DNA of 64,000 nucleotides from positions 930,001 to 994,000 of the forward strand of contig NADL03000607.1 of the NCBI GenBank assembly GCA_002205965.3. The letters run 5' to 3'. A program made the position numbers and the translations under genes. Positions 43,961 to 55,249 of this stretch are shown here, in pieces (within the stretch, counting starts at the first letter, position 1; each line of letters starts with the position of its first letter). The stretch is from Kappaphycus alvarezii. Its lineage: Eukaryota > Rhodophyta > Florideophyceae > Gigartinales > Solieriaceae. The notes below the pieces were generated by a model, which searched no databases, was not told where the DNA came from, and saw nothing but the letters and a program-made list of their open reading frames with translations.

Positions 43961-46310
43961 TTTTTGGTTCAAGAATTGGCATCAAGGTGGAATACCGGAA
44001 GCGATGAAAGAATCTAGACCTGAGATGAAGATGATAAAACAGGACAAGAGAAAGGCCTAGTTAACGCGGGGACGTTTTCAGTCGCTTGGGAATCCGAAAA
44101 AGTCAGCGTTTCCAAATGCGTCGCTGATAGGAACATACCATCGAAAAAATAAAGCCTAGAGCTAGACCCGCAAGAATAAATCCCAGATCCCTGGCTACCT
44201 AGAACGAAAACAATGAATAAAATAGCCCAAAGGTTCCTCCGGCTACAAAGGCGAAGAAACTTGGCAAATCGCGGAAGCTGCGGTTTACGACTAGCGGTTT
44301 GTTAGGAAATGTCGAAAATGTCGACGTATTATCCGAGCTCGCTACTGCTGCAAGCGATATGACCTTCGGGAAGCTGCTGAAAGTGGATTCCGAGAATACG
44401 AGGAAAGGTTTGAAAAAGGCCCTTGAGGTCTGGAAGACTAGCAAGGGAAGAGGGCTCCCGTTACTTCGGCAAAGGCCTCAGCCAGGCATCTTAGAATAGT
44501 CCCTGTTTGGGTACCGGGAATGGATGCTCAGGCGCTATTCGACTCTTAGGCGGTATCAAATCTTATTTAAGGAGATCTGGTTGAGTAAATAAGCCTCTAT
44601 ATCCTTCCGACGACTAGGAAGATAACTGTTGCGGATGTTAACACATCTTACTGCCTCGGCATTATCGAAAAGTCTAAGTATTCTTCGCGGGAATAAAAGT
44701 GAGTTTGGATTACCTCGTAACGCAGGTCCATTCTTTTGACACAATTACAGGGTGTGCCTAACAATGCAGCAACTGGAAACTAGTATCGACCTGAGTAATC
44801 AAATATTCTCAGTCCAAATTGACCGTAAATATGTGGGGCTGTCATTGAATTATGACAGTGAAACACATTTAGAGAAATGAAAATTTAACAAATAGATAAG
44901 ATTTAACGTCCAGTTGCGATAGCGATTGATGCGAAGTCACGGTCAGGAAAGAATTAGTAGACTCGGACGAGCAGAAAATTATGAGCCTCGCCTGCATTGA
45001 TAAAGATTCCAGCTACGGTACAGTCGGCAGTAAGACGACGCGACCCGAACAAATCTACAAATACAAAACCGTACGCGAAAATCGCACACGAGATACTAAA
45101 GGGGACCGCATAATAGCAGAAGAAGGCCATGGCTGTTGTCCCCTGGCGCGCAAAGGGTGCTAAATTTCTAAGGGTTCAGAAGAAAAAACTGTGGCGACAA
45201 TTGAGCATATTTTAACCGTAGCTAAGGAAAAATAAAAGATAAAACCGGTTGATAGGACTATAGCTGTTATGAGCAAATCGGAAAATCGAAGGCCTTTCAT
45301 GACAAACTAAAGCACCTTGTTCTCCCCAAAGCGGAGAAAAAATGCTCAAGTACTTACCTTAAACGAAGTGATCGCACGGAACGCTTGAGACTTACGATTG
45401 GCCTAAGTCCCTGTCACGCACTCATTCGAGCTGACTAATACCGACCAGTTTTATCATATAACAGGACGTCAACAACTAAAGTAGAAAGAAATCATACAAA
45501 AAAGGTCACCACCATGTTACGAAACTGAGTTTTTGCAAAAAATTCGTCAGTATGGTCTTTCCAGTCGTAATCGTTCCCAAAAAGGATGAAAAGAATAAAT
45601 TACTGCACTAAAATCGGGAGTTCAGTGCAGTAACTGACTATGTTGCTAGCTAAGTGCTAATTGCGTGGTCCACGTCGGCCTCGTGCACAGGTGGGAGGGA
45701 CACGATAGCGTTCGCCAGAGACGCCCAGATCGTATTATTAATGCATTGGTTGCTCCCGTTCTGAAAACGCCAACAGATTTATGCAATTTTAAGGGATGTG
45801 CAAGAGGAGATTCTCTATGAAGCGGATAGTAGTGGGGAAGGCGATTCCAGGGAATCGAAAGCCAGCGATTGAAAATCGAAATTGGGGCCTATGTGTGGAT
45901 GTCGGAAGGGGGAGGGAGACGACGGGACGGTTTGTGTTCCAGGTCAGTGACCTTGTTGCGGTGCGCATTTGTCGCAGCACCTCCCACTTAACGGGTAGCC
46001 CTTGACCGTACATCGGCCTTGAACGCTGATACGATGGTGACGTCGCAGGAGATGGGCCGCTTCGCACTGCCGTCTGGAGCTGCCGGCGGCTAGAGGGAGA
46101 TGGCAGCGGGTCTGAGGTGGGTGCCTGGCACCAGTAGCAGAACCTCAAATTTGAACTCCAGACCGGCTGCACGGGCGATACGACCTATAATGAATGGATG
46201 TCGCGGTGTTGTGTTTACTATCGCTTCTTTAAACCAAAAATTGACTTCAGATGAATTCCCTCTCCCAAACGTGGAAGAGATTCTAAAAGAAGTAAAATGA
46301 CGGCCTCTTT
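43961..46310 (+). pseudogene. Degraded pol of element F (protease and RT scraps)
   Basis: Near 44,530 the sequence reads ALFDS-stop-AVSNLI, a retropepsin DSGA motif with the Gly codon replaced by TAG. Near 45,553, MVFPVVIVPKKDEKN resembles the gypsy RT start (S-x-FPVVLVKKKDG). Near 46,222, LNQKLTSDEFPLPNVEEIL matches the LNxxTxxDxxPLPxI motif about 20 residues further in intact RTs, but here about 600 bp away. The remainder is unreadable. The higher-GC block 45.8-46.7 kb has several open frames on both strands, none convincing. Confidence 0.4.
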
Positions 46311-46679
46311 TACGTTTATAGATTTGCACACAGGATATTGAAATATGTGTCTCCGAAGAATTCAAAGCCATGACGCCATATACCTGCGAACCAGGAAGTT
46401 ACCAAAGGCGTTTCCGCGACCTTCGCAGAGAGCGAGAAACATCGTCATTGCGGCAATTACTGCGGCCAAAACGATATCCTCCTCTCCCCTGTCGGCACTG
46501 ACATTTATGGCGCCTTGGGGGACGATGGCCAGGGTTTCTTCCACTTCCTTGCTTCCTTCGCTGCTTCCCTTTGTAGTTTCTTTCCTCAACAGGAGCTTCG
46601 CAACATCGCCATCCGTTTTGCGCTTAGTCTCCAGGTGATGGAAGAGAGACAGATTTCTGCCAGCCTCCTGCATTCTTAG

Positions 46680-47600
46680 TTAAATTCTAAGTACCTCCGA
46701 CGCCAAAGATCACAACTCTGAAATGATTTTTTGTCACTTTTAACCAAATTTTAGTTACATTTTTCCAGCTTTTCGCATAATCTCTCTATTGAAATTGATT
46801 CAAACATGAAAATTCAAAAAAAAATTGCAGATATTGGAAATCTACTTAATTGGTCTTTTATATCAAATAAAGTGATGAAAAATTGCGGAACACTTTTTTT
46901 GCAGAGGTCAACAATTTTTCGTTTGTTGTGAATCTTCGAAAATAATTTTATCAATTTTTACTGGCCTATGTTTTATTCTGTATTGTACGTGAGGCATTTT
47001 TTATGTCTTCCAGTTGGTTTTTAAATTCGACACCTATAATTACTGTAATTTTATTATTATTATTATTAAATTATTATTTGGATTAAAGCACACTTTGAGA
47101 ATTATTCTTCAATTAATATTGAGCATGAAATTGGCCTCCAAAAATTATTATACTGTTGTAATCATCTTTGTAGAATCTCTACTCTGATCTGCAGTATAGA
47201 TATCCCTAGACTGTTCGAAAAATTTAGAAAGCCTCGGGCCATCAAACTATTCCCTTCGATGGATAAATATTAGTTTTCTTTTATTATTGTTCCCAGTCTT
47301 ATTCATGTAATTTATTTTTGATTTGTTCGGAATTATCTATTTTAGACCTACGCATATCATTAAAGTTTTAAATCACACTTGGGAAGATTAAAAATAGGGG
47401 CAAGTACAAGTACATAAAAGTATTCTTCGATGATTCACAATATTTATAATATCGATGTGTTAATATTTATAGTTCAGTATCATTGCAGAGATAGAGATTG
47501 AGTTATTTGCTCAGTATTCACATCCGTGAACCCCCCGCCCCCTTTCATTCCAATTTCAAGTGTTCTTCAACCTACTCACCAGCCTTAACGCAGCCCACAT
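46680..47600. other. AT-rich, no gene seen
   Basis: Very AT-rich with short TTA-type microsatellite near 47,050 (ATT units). No frame of note. Confidence 0.5.
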
Positions 47601-47619
47601 GGAGAAAAGTGGACGTACC

Positions 47620-47775
47620 TAGGTTTCTATCTGAATTGCCAGAGAAGAGCAGGCTAATTCCTCTCCTCATCTCATCGCTCAGAGCCTAATATCCGGCAAC
47701 GTTCACCGTAGCCAACGAGCTCGTGAGAACTATTGCCAGCCCTGCATTGGAACGGGTCTCGAGGTTACAAAATAC
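47620..47775 (+). mobile_element. LINE C-terminal fragment L6
   Basis: Reads SRLIPLLISSLRA, a stop, then YPATFTVANELVRTIASPALE, paralleling GRLVPFPTSTLGRWHPDAFAVLNDVARNVAVRALE in L3. It ends near the start of the duplicated secreted-protein block. Confidence 0.45.
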
Positions 47776-47826
47776 CTAATGCGTCTTGTTTGCTTGCTGT
47801 TCTCCCCTTTACCCTGCAATACAGTA

Positions 47827-48645
47827 TATTGCCATATGCGATGCCATAAAATCTTGCTTACACCCCCGCTGCCGTACAAGCTAACTAGATATCCGCCAGA
47901 ATATCTCATACAGAAAACAAAAATCCGTTTTCTCCTTTGACTCATGAAATGGCGCGATAAACAACTCAAGTGACCTAAGCAAGGCGCCTTCAGCAAAAAG
48001 ATTATTGCACAGAAATCGCAAGCCTTGAGTAGATACAAGTTTCAGGCAACATTTGAGGTAATAGAGCTCCGTGTGGCGCCCTCGGGGGAAACAGTACTCA
48101 CTCGATCACTACAAATCTCAACGTCTCCCAATCTAAAGTTTTCTAAATGATTCCCCTCGTTCACGTATATCCACGAATGTATTTTCTGCAAGAGGAAGAT
48201 TAGGCGAGCTTATTGAAACTCTGCAACTCCGCTCTGGCCTCACAATGGCCATACCAACCATCAGTCTAATGTCCAATGTCGATGCTAATGCTACCCGAGT
48301 CGCCACCATCGCCACCATCACCGTTCCCGTTAGCATCCCCGGATCCGATCACGTTTCCGCCCTGCCCGCCATCACCGCCATCCCCGCCGTCGCCACCATC
48401 CCCAGTCGTCACATCTCCGATCACAACACCTCCTTTTCCTTTGGGATTACAGCACGTGAATCCATAGCTACATGCGAACACCTTGCAACCGTATGCGTAT
48501 GATGGAGAGCACAAGTAATCAGCGAGATAGTAGTCGGGCAGGCAGACGCAAGGAAAGACCAAGGAGCGCTCTGAAATTGGCACCGAAGCGGCGACGCTTC
48601 CATCAATCGATCCGAGGATCAAAAGGAGTCCGAGCAGAGAGAAGG
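47827..48645 (-). repeat. Segmental duplication unit, copy 2
   Basis: Aligns with 29,166-30,013 in the same orientation through the coding region and 3' flank. The match ends upstream at the second or third codon of the secreted-protein gene and downstream at the start codon of the 74-aa gene. Confidence 0.85.
48266..48645 (-). pseudogene. Secreted Cys/Gly-rich protein, 5'-truncated copy
   Basis: The reading frame is open from the signal-peptide core (LLGLLLILGSIDGS) through all eight cysteines to the GDGGDGG tail and stop. The homology breaks just before the original ATG region: the new upstream DNA gives an in-frame stop with no ATG. The tail is a few residues shorter than copy 1. Without a start codon it is probably not translated as a secreted protein. 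Confidence 0.75.
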
Positions 48646-49067
48646 ATATTGATAGAAAAAATAATAATATGGTTTAATTATTTCGAGTCTTTCACTCAAC
48701 ACTAGACAGTCTGATATGGTTTATGTGTCGATCATTAAGTTTCGGTTGCAAAAAGTTCAGGTTATATACTGACTTCTACGACTGTTACTTATTACTTGTT
48801 CAATACAGTTGATTCAATAGACACCAATGCAATACAGAGTGAGTCAATATTCGTCTCCACGATTACTGTGTCCAATAAACGAGAGTCAATATTCGTCTCC
48901 ATGATTACTGTGTCCAAAACTCCTCCTGAATATTGACTTGAGCTGTTAGTTATATCGATAATGGTAACATTTCCATTCTTTGCATTGGTCACGTTCGACA
49001 TGGCGCTAATGGCATGCTGCTCTCCCACTTGGTTCCATATTTTAACTTTTAAATAGTCACGTGAAGG
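48646..49067. other. Spacer between inverted gene copies, with 42-bp tandem repeat
   Basis: GAGTCAATATTCGTCTCCA starts at 48,841 and again at 48,883, a 42-bp unit (14 codons) present about 1.8 times. On the minus strand it lies in a 78-codon open frame with LDTVI-x-ETNIDS repeated, but that frame begins with GTG, so no gene is called. Confidence 0.5.
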
Positions 49068-49692
49068 CGTAAATCGATTAATGGAAGCGTCGCCGCCTCG
49101 GTGCCAACCTCAGAGCGCTCCTTGGTCTGTCCTTGCGTCTGCCTGCCTGATTACTATCTCGCTGATTACTTGTGCTCCTCATCATACGCATACGGTTGCA
49201 AGGTGTTCGCATGCAGCTACTGATTCACGTGCTGCAATCCCAAAGGAAAAGGAGGTGTTGTGATCGGAGATGTGACGACTGGGGATGGTGGCGACGGCGG
49301 GGATGGCGGTGATGGCGGTCAGGGCGGGAACGTGATCGGATCAGGGAATGCTAACGGGAGCGGTGATGGTGATGATGGTGGCGATGGTGGAGACTCGGGT
49401 AGCATTGGCATCAACATTGGGCATTAAAAGAATGGTAGGTACGGCCATTGTGAGGCTATAATGGAGTTGTAATGTTTCAATGGCGCTCGCTTACTCATCC
49501 CCTTGCAGAACACAAGTTCGTGGATGTACGTGAGGGAGGGGAATTATTTAGAAAACTTTAGATTGGGAGACTGAGATTTCTAAAGATCGAGTGAGTGCTG
49601 TTCGGTCAGCCTGTTCTATACCAAGCTCGATTACCTCAAATATTTTCAGACACTTGTACCTACTCAAGGCTTGCGAGTTCTCTGCAACAGGG
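49068..49692 (+). pseudogene. Secreted Cys/Gly-rich protein, inverted broken copy
   Basis: Opposite orientation to copies 1 and 2. The frame starts within SIDGS/SINGS, so the signal peptide is missing, and a TGA at 49,221-49,223 replaces the Gly codon of ACSYGF. The remaining cysteines and the GDGGDGG tail are intact to a TAA near 49,427, and the 3' flank continues to about 49,692. Confidence 0.75.
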
Positions 49693-49714
49693 GTTTAGTG
49701 AACCCGTCGTTTCG

Positions 49715-50045
49715 ATCCCCCTCGCTAGAAGTGTCAGACGGGAAAGTAAACTACCCTATCATTTCGCCCTTTAGTGAGCTCACTCGAGTTGTGTATTGCG
49801 GCATTTCATGGGTCATGGGGAAAAGGGGGGAAGGTTTGGGTGATTTTAGTGCTGGAAGATAGATTCGATCTGTCCTAAAATTTGCATCAAATCTTCATAC
49901 TACAGGGTAAAAGGGTTCACTTGACCCAACTGCAAATCACCTTACAATAGACAGCTGCTCACTGATCTGCCCATTCCTTCCGCTTCGGCCACATTTGGAA
50001 CTCCGTCGTCAATTTGGTGACAGTCGTCATTCACTTCGTCGATAT
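49715..50045 (+). repeat. Dispersed repeats R1 and R3, adjacent
   Basis: R1 landmarks (CGCTAGAAGTGTCAGACG, ACTACCCTATCATT, GAAGGTTTGGGTG) run to about 49,880, followed by the R3 block matching 39,845-40,000. At 39.8-40.9 kb the two are separate and R1 is inverted. Confidence 0.55.
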
Positions 50046-50429
50046 TGCTGTAAGAAAACTTGTCCTTTCAGTAGACAAGCGGTCCGCTCCACACCTCCAC
50101 TCTTCTTCACCCCTGACCTCTGGTTTTCTTAGAACATCTCTTCCCACCAATTTTCTTTGAAGAACTTAATCCTAAATCGCTTTTTCCTATGAATCCAAGT
50201 TCAATGTAGAACTCCATTTTCATTCCTGTTTTTGGAAATTTCGGTCCTACTTACAGAAAAAAATCTTCGACCCTTTTCGTTCGTTTAACTATACCACGGT
50301 AGCACTTTTGTCGCTTGCAACACCTACTTCTTGGGGTATTTGGTTCTGAGTATCTCTTCTTCGGACTATTTACCCATACCTGCTTTGATTAAAAGCTGAG
50401 GGAAGCATTTTAGCAGCTACATAAACTCC
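50046..50429. other. Non-coding; family H leader-like fragment
   Basis: 50,290-50,370 resembles 54,925-55,020 (GTCGCTTG-AACACC, then TTTGG, then ATTTA-CC). No frame. Confidence 0.3.
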
Positions 50430-51027
50430 TGTACCAAATATTCGTGGATCCAGGTCTCTCTGTTAATCTGCCAGGGAATCCTTGGGTTCCTCCGAAGCTC
50501 TGCTCTCGTCGTATCTGTGTACGCCGCTTCTCTCACAGATTCATTTTCAATCCCGTCTACCCTTCTTCCTTCCTTCAATGACCCTGACTTGGGTGAAATC
50601 CCGCCGTCCTCAATATCTATAGATTCTATCCAACAGTTATTCCTCCCTCTTCTCTTCACTTAGCCCCACTGCACTCTCCCAGCACTGCACATCTCCAGTT
50701 CAAGGTGAAAAACCCCAGTCCACCATTACCTCCGAACTCTACGCTTCCGCATTAGACCGCATGTTTCCCCTCGCCGACACTGCAGATTCCGCTTTTTTCC
50801 TCTCGGTGCGTACCAAATCTTTCTGTTCCCTCTTCATTGCTCTTCCCGACCAACACCGTGGCCCATATTTGGCATCCTATGCTTGGAAAATTGCTGTCGC
50901 CGTTCGTCTTGGTATCCCACTTTTCTCGGGAGAATCTTCGTGCATGGTCTGCTCTCGCAATTCCACTGACGTCGCCCCAGCTCTGACTCGATGTGCAAAC
51001 ATTTCCCGTGGTCACGTGAAGTCGTAA
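50430..51027 (+). mobile_element. LINE reverse-transcriptase C-terminal fragment L7
   Basis: Plus strand reads VYAASLTDSFSI...LLPSFNDPDLGEI near 50,520. Later come LASYAWKIAVAVRLGIPLF, C-x2-C (CMVC), D and ALTRC...RGH near 50,880-51,020. The pattern RLGxPLF-x5-CxxC-x(n)-C-x(n)-H is the zinc-knuckle-like motif after the RT domain of several non-LTR elements. A stop and frameshifts separate the segments. Confidence 0.55.
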
Positions 51028-51640
51028 ATTTAGGACCAAAAAATGGCTTTGTTAGGCCGTCTGCTAGCATATGCTCAGTTCTTACTTGACTGTGCCACTT
51101 TCGATAAGTTCTCGTACGTGGTGGACTCGGACATCTTTGTGCTTGTTTCGTTCGAAGTTAGATATGTCCGTAGCCCAGAAAAGTATCCACCGTTGTCTTT
51201 GCAGATTTCTACAGGGTGTTTTTGTGTCTATCCGAGTTCCGAAGATAGATTTCTAAGCCATTGTACATTTTTTGCAACTGTTGAGAGGCGCATGTATTTA
51301 GTTTCTATAGAAGAGAGTGTTACACATGATTGTTTCGAACTTCTCCATGAAATTGGCGTGCCGCCGAAGAGCAGGACATTTCTGGTTACAGATTTGCGGT
51401 CAGACGCTCCTGCCCAATCTGAGTCAGCATTGGCTGATAAAATGTGCGTGTTAGGAGATATGAGGAGGCCGAGTGATTTGGTCCCACAACGGTACCTGAA
51501 CACTCTTTTGACTGCGGTGCAATGTATGGGCCGTGGTTCGCTTACGTGTCTGCTCAAGACGTTAACTGCGACCGCAATTTCGGGCCTTGTACGTGTGCTG
51601 CGGTATAGAAGATTTCCAATCGCTTCTCAATAAGGAACGT
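51028..51640 (-). pseudogene. Copia relic G, RT end and RNase H
   Basis: Minus strand reads LYRSTRTRPEIAVAVNVLSRHV near 51,600, ANADSDWAGASDRKSVTR near 51,420, ISWRSSKQSCVTLSSIETKY near 51,330, and MLADGLTKPFFGPKF at about 51,070-51,028. These are the standard copia motifs in order. The long plus-strand open frame over the same region is an antisense shadow. G is closer in style to relic B than to A and C. Nothing upstream of RT survives. Confidence 0.85.
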
Positions 51641-51837
51641 TTTACATCTGCAGTGCCTCGGAAGTAGCTCCAGTCTGCTTTGTAGCTAGAGCGTTGTAAC
51701 TTCCTGGGTCAATGAGTGTTCTTACTGGGCGATTCTTATGCATGGAAACCCAAACCTTTCTTCCCTCTACGCAATCGACAATATCTTTCAAATATTAGAC
51801 CACACCACATTCCTCCCTCTACGCAACGGACAGATAT

Positions 51838-52825
51838 TTTCTTGTTTGTTTGTAGTCAGCTTAAATTACGCGTTACTCTGCCACGTAAAAGTTGTTGTTT
51901 TATAAGTGCCTGTACTCAAACTTATAGATAGGCTCTGATTCTCAAGGCAATTTAGGAGATAGTTCTAAGCGAACTTTATTGAAACGATGCATAAGATCCT
52001 GTTATCTCTGTGGGTTTACTTAGATCTGCACTACCCCTCTTGAGCAGAATTTTCCAACTACTACTGCATAAAACTATGAATTTTCAGAGTAAGAAAAATT
52101 AGAGGGGATGTAGAGTGCTTCAATCTTTGAAAGATATGGTCGGTTGTGACCAATTAGAGTGTTTTAATGATTGAAAAGTAGTATAGCCTAGAGTGCCTGG
52201 TGATCATTTTCGAATCTAGAGATAGAAGATCGTAGGCTAAATCAGAGAAGGCAGGAACGTTGCCAGAACCATGATTCCAGGTTGTGTCAGTGAGTCCATG
52301 GTCAAGTAAAAGCCTTATTACTTCAGCAGAAAGGGCAACGCCTGGTCACTTTTTGTCTTGGTGTACTTACGCGCACCATACTGGGTCTTGATTTGACCAT
52401 CGCCAGTCATCACTCCGTGCCATATCAGAACCAGGCCGGTAGATGTCTCTCAGCACTGACAAGAGCCCAACAGCGGAAAAGGGAATACTATGCCCTACCT
52501 TTTCGTGTCAAGGGTATGGAACTTTTACGTATCTCCATTAACATTTACGGGTAAATCGGATCAACTTGACTCCAGACGCTTCATTACGTTAATAACTTCA
52601 CATCCGACCGTCGCTGGAAGCATCCTCAGTCTGAATTCCGGAGGTCTAGGACACGCATCTCTTCATTTGTTCTCCAGCACACCGCTAGCACGTACTCCAC
52701 CATCGGTCCTCCAGGCGGGGCTATTCCCTGACCCCAAACTAGAATCCATGAAATAAAAGGTCTCCTTTTCTCTCGTCGATACGATAATGGTTGCCCATCA
52801 CATGGTCATAATCTCTCTGTTGTGT
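51838..52825 (+). repeat. Dispersed repeat R2, copy 2
   Basis: Collinear with 31,383-32,210. It contains an extra about 400-bp segment (52,363-52,765) absent from copy 1. An inverted piece of the R2 block (ATATCTTTCAAATATTAGAC) lies just outside, at 51,780. Confidence 0.65.
52363..52765 (+). mobile_element. LINE fragment L8 inserted in R2
   Basis: Plus strand includes SLNSGGLGHASLHLFSSTPLA, resembling the GGLGxRSLxxxxxxAxxAS motif just after the RT palm of non-LTR elements. It interrupts R2: copy 1 joins GTCTTGTTGTA directly to TCGTCAATACG. Confidence 0.45.
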
Positions 52826-55150
52826 TAAAATTCGTGGACAGCATGACAATAATTTACGCGCAAAAGCTTGATACACGAATTATTGCGCGGCTGCTGTACG
52901 GATGATAGAACGGGAGAAAGGTTGATGATGTCACTACTTTGGGACTGTTTCAATCAAAATATTTTACTTCAGTACAATTTAGAGGTATTTTAGAAATTCG
53001 AGCTATCTAAACAAACCCTTGCGTGATGCTACAACCTGACCGGGGCCATCAACAACCAGTTCACACTTTGATTACTAGGTGTGTGCTAAACACCCCACAA
53101 GTGGTATATAGACAAAGATTTGTCAGTGCTGCTAGTTTTACGAATCTGACATGAAGTCCAAATCTCTATTCTATTTGCTTTTGTTCCGATTCCAAGCGGA
53201 ATATACAAATATTTTTCTCCAAGACCCTTCCAGATAACACATAGTGCCGATAGACAAGGCCTCCAGGGGCCGACGCTTACACATCAATACCTGCCATCGA
53301 CTTCATCGGGCAAGGAGAGACGAAGGGTGACTTTGATTCTGCTGGTACCCCGCGGACATCGAATACACAGGTCCTGCGAGCAGTTCATCAAGATTTGCCG
53401 TCTAAAAACGACTTCAGGAGGAAAAATCGGAGAAACGTCCGTACAAAGTCTTGATTTGAACGTCACCGACCGGAGAAGTTTCATCGCGAATTCTAAAACC
53501 GCAGGCTCCGAAAACGCAGCTCCTTAGGTCAATCATTAACAGGGGACAATAGTAGGATTCGTCGAAAGAAAGAATTTAGCCCGACAGGGTTAGGAAAGGA
53601 AGGCATTTGAACTCTTATAAGCTTCATAGTTATCCCAAACCGTCTTTGAAACTTCTCAGGGAAAAACGTTACATTTATCGAAAGAGTTAAATGCATTTAA
53701 AAGAGCCAAAATTTCACGAAATATGAGTCCTTTCGGGTCGAATAATTTCTATGTTCCATACTTTCCTTCAATTTTTATGAATCCTTTATTGAAATTATTT
53801 CGACAGATTACGTCAATATAAGGATAGTTTTTTAATGAGTCCGTCTTTCATATACTGCTTGCTCACATCGGAGTATAATGCGGGCTTTGATAACGAAGAC
53901 GGTCGGCTCATTGTCTGGTTAGGAGGTGTAGTCATTCGCAGACCAGTGAGAGATTAGAAGCAATATCTAGTCGCAGAAAGTTGGCATAGGATCAGTTCTC
54001 AATTACTAAAATGAATCATGTTGTCCGGGAGCATATAACTTTGGACGAGATCGACTCAAATATACCCGTACCGGTTCGAAACGACCCAGATCCTGAAGCT
54101 CCAGACAGGATCCCCAATATAATATCAAAGAACCTCGATCTTTCTGAAAGAGTTCAGGCTTTCCTTAAAAAATGCATGCGCAATTTAGTATGGCTACATT
54201 TTTAATGCATTGACTCATTTCTGAAAGAACTGAGTCAATGCATGCTGCTGTTGATAGAAATTTTGCGAGAGGGTGACCTTGCCCTCATATAGATTTATTC
54301 TAAGAGCTGTGGTATGCATAAGAATTGTGCCTGCGAAAATTTTCAGAAGGAACCACTAATTAAGATGACGTGTTTGAATTTGAATGATTTTCTATTTATA
54401 TCTGCGAGGCAAATTCGTGGCACGATTTCGGTGACAAGCTGAAAATGTTTGAAGAAATTTCTGTAGATGCTAAGGTGCCCGAAACTACCAATCTAAATTG
54501 TGTGAAAATGTACAGTTTAAGCGTCAATCTAATTCTAGCCGGTGGACTAGTGAAGAGCTCTGAGGGAATAACTAGATATCTACCTTAATAATTTCTTCCT
54601 TCTAGTAAATTTCGTCCGCTAGATTTATTATAATGCATTTTGTGGTAGTTTATATTTTTGTTTGAGACTTTACGGTTGGCCAAAATGTCGATTTAAGCGG
54701 AGTAAGCTGTTTTCTCCAGGAGAGGGCAAGAAAGATGGGAGGCATCGTCTAGTAACAGCCCTAGTAATCCAGAGGCTGACAGTCAACTTCCGTCCTGAGA
54801 AATATATTTTCAGCAATAATCCCTAATAATAGAGGTGGAAGACCTTGCAACTTCTACTGTATACTTCTTTGTAGCCTCTCGCCCCTCCGTCCTTTTTCAC
54901 CACTTCTCATTCTCACAATCATAATTTGGTAACATTCTAGTCGCTTGAAACACCCCCGCCCATGGACATTTGGCTTTTAGAATATCATTCTCTGAATATT
55001 TATCTCTAACACCTGGTACCGTGTGGAGGGAGTCACACCCGAAGTATTCGAGTTTTGAAGTTTTCGGTTCGCTTTCATTTTGATATATATATTTTTCTGT
55101 AGGTGGTCTTAATTCTGCTCGTATATATTTCGCAGGAAGCAATAATGAAG
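52826..55150. other. No gene supported; right end is family H leader
   Basis: Short frames only. A small plus-strand frame at 54,011-54,205 has no motif. From about 54,840 the DNA resembles the leader seen before other family H/F gag frames. Confidence 0.4.
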
Positions 55151-55249
55151 AAATTCAAATTCAAGAATGAATAAATTGAAGGCTTTCTGCATTTATATAC
55201 TAGTGCTTAAATGATGGAAAAGGATGGTGAAGAGAAGTCTGTGAGTATC

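Noticed and set aside
45789-46673. Cluster of minus-strand frames in a GC-richer block
   Set aside because: The plus strand has a fragment of gypsy RT (DEFPLPNVEEIL), and none of the minus frames shows a family motif or connects into a longer gene.
47040-47080. ATT-rich run as a replication or attachment site
   Set aside because: It is a plain microsatellite in very AT-rich DNA with no associated features.
51043-51633. 196-codon plus-strand open frame
   Set aside because: The minus strand of the same DNA carries the ordered copia motifs (ADSDWAG, LSSIETKY, LADGLTKP), so this is an antisense shadow.
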